This document shows, piece after piece, positions 34,301-45,556 of a stretch of DNA of 64,000 nucleotides; position 1 is the first letter of the stretch, and each line of letters opens with the position of its first letter. The stretch covers positions 8,410,445 through 8,474,444 of the forward strand of contig JAKSZT010054324.1 in the NCBI GenBank assembly GCA_026826555.1, written 5' to 3'. The position numbers and the translations under genes are program-made. Under the pieces are notes generated by a model. It was not told the DNA's origin. It saw nothing but the letters and a program-made list of their open reading frames with translations, and searched no databases. Source of the stretch: Tolypeutes matacus (taxonomy: Eukaryota > Chordata > Mammalia > Cingulata > Chlamyphoridae).

Positions 34301-35269
34301 AATAATTGGAAGAAGGTATAACACAATATGGCTGCTTCCTCATCTCCACATTCCACCTCTCACAAAATATCCCTTGTACCTACCCTGACTGGAAACATAC
34401 TAGAAGTGGAATTCCCCAAACTATAGTACAGCTTATCCAAGTTGACACCTCAAAAAGTCATCACATGACCCTGCCCCCCTTCAAGAAGCTTCAAACATCA
34501 ACAAGGACTGGTAGAAACATCTTTCTCAAAGCTCCAGAAAACAGTTAACGTACTGTAGTAACAGGATGAGTGCTATTCAAAAAAAGCTATTTAAAAGCAG
34601 TGGGATATCCTGGTGCCCTGGATGGCCCCTCCTTTACCCCTCACAAGCTTGTCATGAAGCTGTCCCATACTCTCAGTGTGGATTCCTGGTCCCAGTTCTG
34701 AAAGAAACAGAATAACACTCATTCACATACTGGGAGCATGCAAGTACGGCCGAAAGTGTCTGGTGATATCCTGAGGGACTCACCATCCCAGAATTTATCC
34801 ATAATGAAGAAGGCAGCTCAAGGAAACTCTTCTACAGAATGCTGTGGGACAGCAGTCATGTTGAGGCTGGGGTAAGGGGCTGCTGGATGTAAGATCTCCA
34901 ATGCAGTGCCCGGGACTGGGAGGAAACTGTTTCCTAGGAAAGAAAGCACGGTTGAAGTGTGTTAAGAGAATTCCTAAGGATACACTCACATACCCAAGAT
35001 AAGAAGCATGTGCAGAAAGGATCAGGGAGGACCCTACACTTAGGTCTGGACCTATTCTCTATAAATGCATTATATGGCTAAGCCCTGGAGGAGAAACACC
35101 CGGAAAAGGTGTTTTCTTTTTCTCCTCCTCCTCCTCCCTTTCCTCCTTCTCCTCCCTTTCCTCCTCCTCCTCCTCCTTCTCCTCCTCCTTTTCTGAAAGC
35201 TTCTGACATTCAAGGAAAGCTCTGTCATAACACTAGCACGACACAGCCTTAAGGAACAGATGCCTCAGA
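34301..35269. other. Unassigned sequence
   Basis: No recognised repeat or gene except the CTC-rich tract at 35117-35196. The open frame at 34306-34548 on the plus strand has no family signature. Part of it may be L1 5' UTR belonging to the ORF1 remnant that follows. Confidence 0.45.
35117..35196. repeat. (CTC)n polypyrimidine tract
   Basis: About 80 bases of almost pure pyrimidine on the plus strand, built from CTC and CTTT units. Such mirror-symmetric tracts can form triplex DNA. It is imperfect, so length change should be modest. Confidence 0.9.
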
Positions 35270-35705
35270 GTCTAAATTCGAATAACACATTAAAATATCA
35301 AAATATTCATGCTTCAACAAAAGGTCACAAAACATACAAAGAAACAGGAAAAGATGACCCAGGCAAAGGGGACAATTAAAGCATTAAAACCTATCAAGGA
35401 AGAGGACTGGACCTGGAATATATCAAACAAAAACATTTAAGGAGGTCTTAAATGTGCTCAAAGAGCTAAAGGAAAACATGGACAAAGTACTAAGGGAAAG
35501 CAATATATGAACACAAAGGATATCAATACATGGAAATAATGAAAAAGAAATAGAGCTGAAGAGTAGAATAACATAAATTAAAAATTCCCTAAAGGGGTTC
35601 AACAGCAGATTGCAGTTGGTAGAAGAAAGAATCTGAGTACCAGAAGATAAGACAATTGAAATCATTTTGTCTGAGAAGCAGAAAGATGGAAGAATGAATA
35701 AAAAT
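35270..35705 (+). mobile_element. L1 5' end and ORF1 fragment
   Basis: AACAAAAACATTTAAGGAGG, AAAGAGCTAAAGGAAAACAT and AACAGCAGATTGCAGTTGG follow the L1 ORF1 coiled-coil coding region. It passes directly into the right arm of the inverted duplication, which is ORF2-like, so ORF1 and ORF2 pieces are joined with the middle missing. Confidence 0.6.
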
Positions 35706-36035
35706 GATCATAATGAATTTAAACTAAAGATCAAAGAAAGTATAAGAAAAAATCTCCAAACACATGGAAATTAAGTAACTCGCTTCAAACATATACTTGT
35801 AAAAATAAATCTTGCATAGATGGTTTCAAAGGTGAGTTTTATTAAATATGTAAGATAATCCTTACATTATTTAAATTATCTCAGAAAAAAAGGGAAAGCT
35901 ACCCAACTGACCAACTGACTATACTGCTAATATCTTCTGGATGGCAAAGTCATTTTAGGACAGTAATTGGAAACAAATTTACAGATCAATCATGTGCATA
36001 AAGAAAATATCAGTTAATTAGTAAACTAGCAATGC
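35706..36035 (+). repeat. Inverted duplication, right arm (L1 segment)
   Basis: Sister of 33557-33884 in the opposite orientation. It begins GATCATAATGAATTTAAACT and ends AAACTAGCAATGC. The spacer between the arms is about 1.8 kb. Confidence 0.8.
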
Positions 36036-36102
36036 TAGGTTTTTTTTGTTTTGTTTTGGTTTTCTGTTTTTTTGTTATTTTGCTTCCAGCACTTTAAATA
36101 TA

Positions 36103-36357
36103 TCATCGTACTGCCTTTTTGTCTTTATGGTTTCTGCTGAGAAATAGATCCTTTATCTTAGTGAGGCTCCCTTTTATGTGACACGTTGCTTCTTTTTTCA
36201 AGGTTTTCAGAATTCTTTCTTTACCTTTGGTGTTTGAAAGTTTGATTATAATATGCTGTGCCATTGGTCTATTTGGGCCTACCCAGACTGGAGTTCTTTG
36301 AGAATCTTGGATATATTTATTCATGTCTGTCTTTAAATTTGGGAAGTTTTCAGCCAT
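36103..36357 (-). pseudogene. L1 ORF1 C-terminal fragment
   Basis: The minus strand has an open stretch that includes AQHIIIKLSNTKGKERILKT. This matches the part of L1 ORF1p where the RRM-like and C-terminal domains meet, a region needed for RNA binding. It lacks the coiled-coil region and is a fragment of a longer antisense L1 piece (about 36040-36440). It is 84 codons against more than 300 for the intact protein. Confidence 0.75.
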
Positions 36358-36455
36358 TATCCTTGGATATTCACTCTTCTACTTTCTTTCTTCTCCTTCC
36401 ATATAAGTATGCTTGATGGTATCCCACAGGTTCCTCAGGAGGAAAAAAAGCCAAC

Positions 36456-37040
36456 TGTGGCAGTTTGAGATTATGAATCCCCAAAAGAGAGATTATATTT
36501 ATTCCTCTGGGTGTGATACCCTTTGCTTGTATTAGATTCATCTGAGATGTCTTTGATTAAATTGTGTTAAGGTTAGAGCTTTGGCTTGACCACGTCAGTA
36601 GGGCATGACTCTTGTTGAGTCCCCACCCCCTTGGTGGGCTGATACAATTGGACACTCACAGAAGAAGATCCACAGGAAGAGAGAGAGCTCCATAGACACG
36701 GCAGAGGAGAGAATTTTGCTCCTGCATCCCCAGGAAGAGAGACGAGCCATTCGCGATGGTTAACAGCTGACCTTGTGAAGTGACCAGAGCAGCTGAGGAG
36801 CTGAGAAGGCCCAGAAAGAAACAAACCCTATGCCAGCCAGTAGCTGAGAGAGAAGAAGGCTGAACCCTTGCAGAGATCGGCAACTATCTTTCTTCAACAT
36901 GTGGCAACAGTCTTTGGTGAGAAAATAGACTTGAGTTGGACTCTTTAGGGCCTTGTAACTGTAAGCTTTTACCTCAAATAAATATCTTTTATAAAAGCCA
37001 ATTTCTCATACTTCACACCAGCACCCCTTTGGCTAATACA
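36456..37040 (+). mobile_element. ERVL/MaLR-like solo LTR with TSD CCAAC
   Basis: 585 bp with termini TGTGGCAGTTTGAGATTATG and TTTGGCTAATACA. AATAAA lies near 36978 within the landmark GTAAGCTTTTACCTC. CCAAC flanks both sides (36451-36455 and 37041-37045), a perfect 5-bp duplication. It splits the end of an L1 ORF1. It belongs to the same family as the minus-strand LTR at 8547-9181. Confidence 0.9.
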
Positions 37041-38112
37041 CCAACCAAGAATTCTATATCTGGTCAAACTGTCTTTCAAAAATGAGGGAGAGATTAAGAC
37101 ATTGCCAGATGAACAAAAGCTGAGGGAGTTCATCGCCACCAGATTGGCCCTACAAGAGATACCAAAAAGAGTTCTGGAAGTTGAAAGGAAGGGACAATAG
37201 ACAATATATCAAAGCCTCATGAAGAAATAGACCTGTGGCAAGGTTAACGGCATGGGTAAATATAAATACCCATACTATTAACTTTTTGGTTTCTAACTCG
37301 GCTTTTCAGTTCTTACAGGATTTAAAAGTCAAAAGCATAACATGTAATGATAAATCAGGAGCTTTGGACTCACAATGTAAAATCGTAGTTTGTGACAAGA
37401 ACCACGTAAAGGTGGATGGATGGAAGGTTATAGGAACATAGTTTGTATATACTATTTAAGCTAAGTTGGTATCAAAACAAACAAGGTTGTTATAGTTTTA
37501 AGATGTTAAATTTAAGTCCCATGGTAACTACAAGGAAAATATAAGAGACAATGTAAACTCATAGAGATAGAAATGAGAGTACATTTGCCAGGAACAGATG
37601 GCAGGGAGTATGAGGATTTATTGCACAATGGGTGTAGAGTTTCTGTTTGAAGTGACCGAGAAATTTTAGTAATGGAAGATGGTGAGGGTATTGCAATATT
37701 GTGAATGTGGTTAATACCATTATATGGTATGCTTGGGAGCAGGTGAAATGGGAAAGTTTATGTCGTATATATGTTCCCAACAATTGAAGGAAAAAAAAAA
37801 AAAAGAAAGAGCAACGAAAGAGACAATGACAATTAAATGCAATAAATGGTCTTGGATAAGATCTAGCTCAGGAGGAGTAAAAGTCCAAAGGCACTTTATT
37901 GGGACATACGAAAAAAGTGGAATATGTACTATAAGCTTTATGTCAATTTTAAATTTCTTGAGCTTAGTAACTACTGCACTTAAGGTGGTTACATGGGTGA
38001 ATGTCCTTGTTCTTGGAAAATGTATGTGGCAATACAAAGTTTTCAAGGAACAAGACATAAACAACCTTCACTAAAGTGTTCAGAAAATGGGTTGGAAATA
38101 GGCAGGTAGATC

Positions 38113-38162
<50 letters not shown>

Positions 38163-38172
38163 NNNNNNNNNN

Positions 38173-38219
<47 letters not shown>
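38113..38219. repeat. (GATA)n microsatellite with assembly gap
   Basis: Pure GATA units fill 38113-38162 and 38173-38219 on either side of ten N at 38163-38172. The N count is likely a placeholder, so the true repeat length is unknown. It lies in an L1 3' UTR, where related copies often carry an AT-rich simple repeat. Confidence 0.97.
38163..38172. other. Assembly gap (10 N)
   Basis: Ten consecutive N inside the GATA tract. This is the only gap in the window. Confidence 1.
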
Positions 38220-38419
38220 GCAGCAAATGTGGGAATGTTAAAATGTTAAAATTGGTGGATTCAGGTATCTGGAGGGTGAGGGGAAAGGTATGTTGGAGGT
38301 TTCTGTTTGGGTTTGTATTATTTGTGTAATTGTCCTGTCAGGTTGAAAGTATTGTAAAATAAATATCTAAATTTTTTTAAAATCCCGATTAAAAAAATAA
38401 TCCATCACACGGTAAGAAA

Positions 38420-39850
38420 ATCAGTTCTTTTAAATTAGTTAAAATCCAGGATATTGTCTATCTTGGTCAATGTTCCATGTACATGTGAAAAGAATGTTCA
38501 GTGGGGAGTTATATAAGTGTCAAGCAGATTCTGTTGGTGATGGCGTTATTCAGTTTTTCTATGTCCTTGATGATTTTCTTTCTTCTTATTGTATCAAGAG
38601 AGGAATGTTCCGTCTGTATCCATAAGTATGGATTCATCTGTTTTTCTTTACAGTTCTGTCAGTTTTTGATTTGAGTATTTTTTTAGCTCTGTTGATAGGT
38701 ATTTATAATTGTTTTATTTTCTTGGAAAATTTACATTTTTAGCAGTATGTAGCATTCCCCTTTATCCCCGGTAATTTCATTTCCCTCGAGTCTAATTTGT
38801 GTGATATTAATATAGTCACTCCAGCTTTTTATTATTTTTGCATTGGCATAGTATATCATTTCCCATCCTTTTACCATTATCATGCATTTCATATTTGAAG
38901 TGTATTTCTTTTAGACATGTGCTTTGATCCATTTCGTTACTGTATGTCTTTTAATTGACGTGTTTACATATAATGTAATTTTTGATGTGTTTGAACTTAG
39001 AGCTACCATTTTGTTCCCTATTTGTTTCCCTAAATTTTATTTTTCTTTGTTTCTTCTTCTTTGCCATGTTTTGGGTTATTTGTTATTATTATTATTTTTT
39101 TAAGATTTATTTTATATTTATTTCTCCCCATCACCTCATTGTTTGTGCTCACTGTATATTCGTTGTGTGTGCATCTTCCTTTTAGGAGGCACCAAGAACC
39201 AAACTCAGGGCCTCCCATATGGGACTGAGGTGCCTAATTGCTTGAGCCACCTCTGCTCCCTGCTTTGTTATGTCTCTCATTATGTTTTCCTCCTTGTGTC
39301 TCTTGTTGTGTCATCTTGTTGCATCAGCTCGCTCTCTTTCTCATCTTCTTTAGGAAGCATAGTGAACTGAATCTGGGCCCTCCCATATGGTATGCAGGAG
39401 CTCAATCACTTGATCAACATCTGCTTCCCTGTTTTGGATTATTTGATCAGCTTTAGCATTACATTTTATATATTGTGATTTTGATGATATTTCTTTTTAG
39501 AAAATTTTATTGATTCTCTAGGGATTGCAAAACATGTATTTACCTTTTCACAATCTATTTGAAATCAATATTCTACTTTTTCAATTGGTAGGTAGAGATC
39601 TTACCACCATAAATGTTTGCATAGCCTACCCACATAATGCTATAATTATATCTATATACATTGAAAATCCCATGAGATAATGCTATACTTTTGCTTTCAA
39701 CTGTCAAACTTACTTTAAAGAACCCAAGAAGAAAATACTGTAGTAAATTTATCCATTTATTTCCCATTGTGTTTTCTTCCTTCATTCCTTCTCAGATGAA
39801 GGGCAACTAAAATAATTTGTAGCTATAATATCTATTCAAAAAGAATTTCT
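38420..39850 (-). mobile_element. L1 ORF2 endonuclease and upstream region
   Basis: On the plus strand GTCAGTTTTTGATTTGAGTA, ATATAGTCACTCCAGCTTTT and TATATCATTTCCCATCC are antisense landmarks of the L1 endonuclease domain. A dimeric SINE at 39083-39430 interrupts it, and antisense L1-like sequence continues to about 39850. No open frame is kept. Confidence 0.65.
39083..39430 (-). mobile_element. Dimeric DAS-type SINE (older copy)
   Basis: On the minus strand the head is AGGGAAGCAGATGTTGATCA, followed by a decayed body and a second tRNA-like unit starting GGGAGCAGAGGTGGCTCAAG near 39262. The A-rich end is at 39083-39100. GTTTTGGGTTATTTG (39068-39082) and GTTTTGGATTATTTG (39431-39445) form a 15-bp TSD with one mismatch. 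It is more diverged than the copies at 32.7 and 61.8 kb. Confidence 0.85.
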
Positions 39851-39854
39851 AAAG

Positions 39855-41170
39855 AAAGTACTTTAAAAAAATTTTTAGAGAAATTATAGGTTTACAGAAA
39901 AATCATGTGAAAAATACAGTGTTCCTATATACTCCCCTCATTATTAACACTTTGCATTAGTGTGGTACCTATGTTAAAATTGATGAAAGAATACAATGAT
40001 CATAGTATTAACTATAGACTATAGTTTACATATGGTTGTATTTTTTTCTAATATATCACCCTATTAATAACACCTTGTATTAATTTGGTACATTTGTGTG
40101 GCACATTTGTTATAATTCATGAAAGAACGTTTTCATAGTGGTACTATAAATTATAGTTGATTGTTTACAGCATGGTTCACTGTGTTGCACAGTCCTATGT
40201 TTTATCTTTTAATTTTTATTCTAGTAACATATATATGACCTAAAATTTCCCCTTTTAATCACATTCACACACATAAGTCAGTGCTGTTAATTATACTTGC
40301 AATATTGTACTACCATCACCATCATTCAATTAAAAATTTTATAATCAACCCTAACAGAAATTCTGTACAAATTAAGCATTAACTCCACTTTTCCTACTCC
40401 CTGACCCAGTCCTTGGTAACCTGTTTTCTAGATTCCAACTCCATGAGTTTGCTTATTCTAATTAGTCCATATCAGTGAGATCATACAACATTTGTCCTTT
40501 GTGTCTGGCTTATTTCACTCAGCAAAATACCTACAAGGTATATCCATGTTGTTGCATGTATCAGGACTTCATTCCTTTTTATGGCTGAATAAGATCCCAG
40601 TGTATGCATATACTACATTTTGTTTAGCTATTCACTGGTTGATGGATTCTTGGGTTTGTTCATCCATCTTTTGGCAAATGTCAATAATGCCTCTATGAAC
40701 ATCAGTGTGGAAGTATCTGTTTGAATCCTTCATTTCAACTCTTTTGGATATACCTAGTAGAAGGATTTGGGTTCATAGGGGAGTTCTATAACTAGTTTTC
40801 TGAGAAACTTCCAAACTGTCTTCTGTAGTGGCTGCACCATTTTACATCCCCACCAGCAATGAATGAGTATACCAATTTCTCCACCTCCTTTTCAACACTT
40901 GTAATTTTCTGTTTTTTTTTTTTTTTTTTTTTGAGAGTAACCATTAAAATGGGTGTGAAATGATATCTCACTGTGGTTTTGATTTGCATTTCCCTAATAG
41001 CTAGTGATGTTGAACATCTTTTCATGTGCTTTCTAGTAATTTGAATATCTTTTTTGGAGAAATGTCGATTGAAATCTTTTGCCCATTTTTAAATTGGGTT
41101 GTCTTTTTATTGTAAAGTGGTAGGATTTCTTTATATATTATGGACATTAAACTCTTATCAGATACATGGT
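39855..41170 (-). mobile_element. L1 3' UTR and ORF2 end
   Basis: Plus-strand landmarks are TTGCTTATTCTAATTAGTCC, TTATTTCACTCAGCAAAAT, CCATGTTGTTGCATGTATCA, ATTCACTGGTTGATGGATTC and TTCCCTAATAGCTAGTGATG. These are the antisense L1 3' UTR and ORF2 terminus. The initial part, 39860-40140, contains a near-repeat of TATATACTCCCC / TATCACCC with TTATTAACAC, also seen at 56800. It ends where plus-strand L1 5' UTR-like sequence starts. Confidence 0.7.
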
Positions 41171-41264
41171 TTCCAAAAGAGTAAATTAAGAGAGCAAAAT
41201 TGCTCTCTCTGGGCAGTGCTATGGGCACCCATCTCTGACTCTCACCGCAGGCAGCCTTGAGGTC

Positions 41265-42945
41265 TGTTACAGTTTGAAATTCTTTTATGAATCCTAAAAA
41301 GAAAAAGATCATGTTTTTAAAAATGAGCCCATTCCTGTGGGTGTGAGACTCTTTTAATTGGATGATGTCAGTAAGGTGTAACTCAGGTTGTATTTCTTTG
41401 CTCTTAATAGAGCTGAAATAAATGGAGATACAGAGAGGCAGACACATAGAGGAAAAGACACATATTGACCCTGACAGGTGAGAGAGAGGACTGCAGGAAA
41501 ACAGAACTCCAAGAGGTTGAGAGAGATCCTGGAATCTGGAACAAGCAGAGTACAGAGCCACACGAAGAGGCCTCCAAGGGGCTGAGCCCATAGAGCAGCT
41601 CCAGAGGATACAACCCTACACCTGGTTGCCCACATCTGAGCTCTAGAAGATGGCAGATTCTGGAGGGGAAGGCAGAGACCTTGACAGATATCAGCAGCCA
41701 TCTTTCTTTGCCTTGTACAGGGCCCTGAGATGGTATCCCTGCTGATGCCTTGATTTGGACATTTCAAGACCTTAGAACTATAAACTTTTACCCTAAATAA
41801 AATGCCCATTATAAAAACCAACCCATTTCTGGTGCTTTGCATTGGCAGCTCTTTGACAAACTAAAACAAGAGAGTGGGGTCATGCTGCTTGCAATTACCA
41901 AAAAAAATGTTGGAATGGTTTATAAGTGGTTAAGAGGTATTTTTTGGAGGAACTGTGAGATGCTTTATAGAAAAGGCCTAGATTGCTTTGAAGAGGCCAT
42001 TGGTAGGAATATGGACCCAAAGTGATGAAACTATTATTGGAAACTGGATGGAATGCAATCCTTGTTTTAAAGTGGCAGAGAACTTGGCAAAATTGACTCC
42101 TGATGTTTGTTAGATGGAAGGCAGAATTTTAAAATGATGAGCTTGGACATTTATCTGAGAAGATTTCCAAATTAAATGTGGAAAATGAAGACTGGCTTCT
42201 CCTTATAGCTTATAGCAAAATGTGAGAGGAAAGAAAGCAGCTGAAAACTAAACTGCTAGGCACAAAGAAACAGAAATTGGTGGCTTGGGAAATTCCAAGC
42301 TTCCAGAAAACATGCCCCCAGAGGATAGTATTCCCTGTGAGGATTTAACTACATTTGGAACTTGTAAGTCAGGATTGGAAATGCCGTTATCCAGGAAGAA
42401 CCTGTGGAAATTCTTACTATCTGATGGTTTGGCTTGTTTCCTGCAGGCTAAACCAACAAGCATTTTACGAGATCTATATGAACAAAATCACTGTCAGCGT
42501 GGAGTAAAAGGGACAGAGAGGGAAGAAATTGAAGGAAAAATGTCTTCAAGAGGAAAGCCATGGAAGCTGAGGTCAGGACTTGGGACATCTTTATGGGCAA
42601 GGAGAGGGACCCCACCCATGTGGGCAGAAAGGGTGAGTTTGCCTTAGCATTTGAAGAGGGTGGATCTTCCAGCCCTTGTTCAGGGACTGTTTGGCCACCC
42701 CAGGCTACAGAGAGGGTGGGACACATTCCCCATAGATTATGGAGAGTTAGGACGCCTTGACAGAAATAGTTGGCCATCTTTCTTTGCCACTGGTCAGGAC
42801 CTTGAGAAGGCATCTCTGCTGATGCCTTGATTTGGACATTTCACAAATTTGGAACTGTAAGCTTTTACCCTAAATAAAATCCCCATTATCAAAACCAACC
42901 CATTTCTGGTACTTTGCATCAGCAGCCCTTAGACAAACTAAAACA
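41265..42945 (+). mobile_element. MaLR-like element: LTR, internal, partial LTR
   Basis: A complete LTR spans 41265-41868 (TGTTACAGTTTGAAATTC to GACAAACTAAAACA). After it comes GAGTGGGGTCATGCTGCTTG, typical of MaLR internal sequence that follows an LTR, and decayed internal sequence to about 42760. From 42780 to 42945 the end of a second LTR appears (GATGCCTTGATTTGGACATT to GACAAACTAAAACA). The first 400 bases of that LTR are missing. No gag, pol or env frame is present, as is usual for MaLR. The flanks AGGTC and AGGTT are compatible with a 5-bp TSD bearing one change, if the ends are shifted by two bases. Confidence 0.7.
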
Positions 42946-43791
42946 GGTTACAACATTGACCAGCTTGCTGATGACAGAAAGTGATATAAAAATCCTCTTC
43001 CCCAAGAACAGAGGTGGGCATGACTGATCACTGATCACAGCTTTTGATTAGTGAATCTTATTACTGGGGCCTTGGCTCTGAGGGCAGCTATTGTTTCAAC
43101 CAATCCCAGACATAGTCATTGGAGCTATTGTTTTAATCCTCCCTAGACAGGGTGGTCTGGTGGAGACTTAAAGATGCTGTTCTGCCACAGGGCTGATGGG
43201 GACAGTTACCTGAAGGCCCGCATTTGCTGGGCAGGCTGGGAAAGCTCAGTTCTGGGGAACCATCAGTGAAGTTCCTGGTGTCTTTCCTATTCCCCTCCCT
43301 AGGGCAATTTGGAGCCTGTCTGCTTCTGCTTCATGGGTCCCTGGCCCTGTTTTGGCTGGGGCAGACTGACTAGGGAAAGTCCTGTCTGGTGTAACCTCCT
43401 TCCAAAATTTGCATTCCAGGCAATCAACCTGGGATAATGAAAGAGATGTAAAAAACTATAGAGGCAGACAGTATGGGACAAAGTCCTGCTGGCTTCAAAC
43501 ACCCAGGAGAGGGAGGTCTGCCTAATTGGAAACAGAGGAGACAATCAAACTCCTGTAAACAGGGGAACTCCCAAACAGCTAATATATAAAAGTCCAGGAT
43601 AAGAAAAAGACCCAGAAAGACAGGGAAAACTCTGCATACTATATTTGTCTTGGTCAGACCTTCCTGATAGGAGGGCTGAAGCTCAAGAAAATCTACACCT
43701 TATCAACAGCTGAATAGAAAAGCAAGAAACAGAAATCTCAGGGAATAAATCTCAGAGCTAACATTTTAAAAATATTAAAATGTATAGTGTG

Positions 43792-43945
43792 TGTGGTAGT
43801 TTGATATTATTGATGAATTCCAAAAAGAAATACTGATTATGTTTGTTAACTGGTCTGTTCCTCTGGGCTAGTGATATATTCGATTGTATTGGATTCAGAG
43901 GTTTCACTCTTATTTGATTAAATAATGATTAAGGCTTTGATTGTT
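43792..43945 (+). mobile_element. Partial LTR (5' portion only)
   Basis: TGTGGTAGTTTGATATTATT, then GATGAATTCCAAAAAGAAAT and ACTGGTCTGTTCCTCTGGG, matches the opening of the minus-strand LTR at 8547-9181 read in sense. It stops near 43945 in TTTGATTG, and L1 ORF1 sequence follows. The rest of the LTR has been deleted. Confidence 0.7.
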
Positions 43946-45364
43946 TTAAAAAAAATGCTCAATGAGGTGAAGGAAACTACTGAGAAATAACTAAAGGATA
44001 TCAGGAAAACAAGGAACAAGCAATATGAGAGTCTTAGTAAAGAGATAGAAATTTGAAAAAGGAACCAAATGGAACTACTGAATTTGAATACCACAATAAC
44101 CAACATAAAATATGTCCATGAAGGTTTCAAGAGCAGATGGGAACTGGCAGAAAGAGAGTCAGTGAACTTGAAGACTAGACACTTGAAATGAGTCAGGCTC
44201 AGGAGCAAGAAAAAAAGAAATATTAAAAGTCAAAATAACCTAATACAGCTCTGGGAAACCATCAAGCACACCAATATTATGGTTGTCCCAGAAGAAGAAG
44301 AAAGAGATAAAGGAGCAGAAGAAATATAGAAAGAAATAATGACAGAGAACTTCCCAAATTTAGCAAAAGATGTGAATATATACATCCAAGAAGCACAAAG
44401 AACACCAAACAGGATAAACGTTAAGGAAAATATACTCCCTCATATATTAAATGCAAACGGCAAGTAGAGATTTCTGAAAGCTGCAAGAGATAAGCAACAT
44501 GTTATATACAAGCGAGTCCCAATTTGATTGAGTGCTGATTTCTCATCAGAAACAAGGAGGTAAGAAGACTTTTGATTATGAATCCTATTACTAGGGCCTT
44601 GAAGTATTTATTGAAATAAATACTTAGAGTGCTGAAAGAAAACAACTGCCAACCAAGTATTTTACATACAGCAAGACTTTTTTCCAAAAATGTTGGAGAA
44701 TTTAAGACATTCCCAGAGAAACAAAAACTAAGGGAGTTCATCACCACTCAACCTGCCCTACAAGGAATGCTAAAGTGAGTTCTTCATACTGAAAGAAAAG
44801 GACACCAGGCAGTGATTCAAAGCAGTATAAAGAAATGAAGACCTGCAGTAAAGGTAACCATTTGGGTAATTATAAATGCCAGTATTATTGTAGTGTATTA
44901 TTTGATATGTAACTCCACTTCTTACATCTTACATGTGCTAAAAGGTGAGTGCATAAAAAGTAATGATAAATCTATGTTTTTTTGACATAAATGCATAAAA
45001 ATATCAGTGGTATCAAATACAAAAAAATGGTGGGGGGACAAATGGGTATAGGAAAAGTATATATGCATGCTATTGAAGTTAAATTGATATCAAACCAAAT
45101 ATAGACATTACTACCAACCTCACTGGAATAAAAAGGACTATAAGAGGATACTATGAACAGCTGTACACTAGTAAATTAGGTAACCTCAATAAAATGGACA
45201 AATTTTTAGAACATATGAACTACCTATCCTGGCTCAAAAAGAAATACAAGATCTCAAAAATCTTCCAACAAAAAATAGCCCAGGGTCAGATGGCTTCACA
45301 GGGGAATTTTACCAAAAATTCAAAAAAGACTTAACATCAATTCTGCTCAAATGCTTCTAAAAAC

Positions 45365-45556
45365 TTGAAAAGGTGGGAACACTCCCTAACTCATTCTATG
45401 AAGCCAATATCACCCTCACTTCAAAGCCAGATAAAGATAACACACAAAAAAGAAAACTACAGACCAATATCTATAATGGATATAGATGCAAAAATCCTCA
45501 ACAAAATACTAGCAAACAAAATCCAAGAGCATATTGAAAATAATTATACACCATGA
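45365..45556 (+). pseudogene. L1 ORF2 reverse-transcriptase fragment
   Basis: The frame reads [20 protein letters not shown] and onward, the RT segment of L1 ORF2 that precedes the fingers-palm core. A later in-line segment in another frame holds LSLFADDMILY (FADD at 45971-45982), the catalytic YxDD-type box of L1. Frameshifts separate the two, so no enzyme can be made. Confidence 0.85.

Larger units (their letters stand above)
36441..38360 (+). mobile_element. L1 copy: ORF1 end, spacer and 3' UTR
   Basis: AGGAAAAAAAGCCAAC at 36441-36455 continues, after an LTR, with CCAACCAAGAATTCTATATC and AAAGCTGAGGGAGTTCATCG. This is the ORF1 3' end. Positions 37200-37560 match the inter-ORF region seen at 44850-45110. 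From 37600 it is an L1 3' UTR with GAATGTCCTTGTTCTTGG and an AATAAA near 38357. ORF2 is missing. A (GATA)n block interrupts the 3' UTR. Confidence 0.65.

Noticed and set aside
38113..38219. CRISPR-like regular repeat
   Set aside because: A pure 4-bp microsatellite with no spacers, in a mammalian genome.
41022..41842. Two long minus-strand open frames (189 and 162 codons) with hydrophobic runs
   Set aside because: They run antisense through a MaLR-type LTR and the adjoining L1 end. The residues reflect LTR composition, and no family signature or splice context is present.
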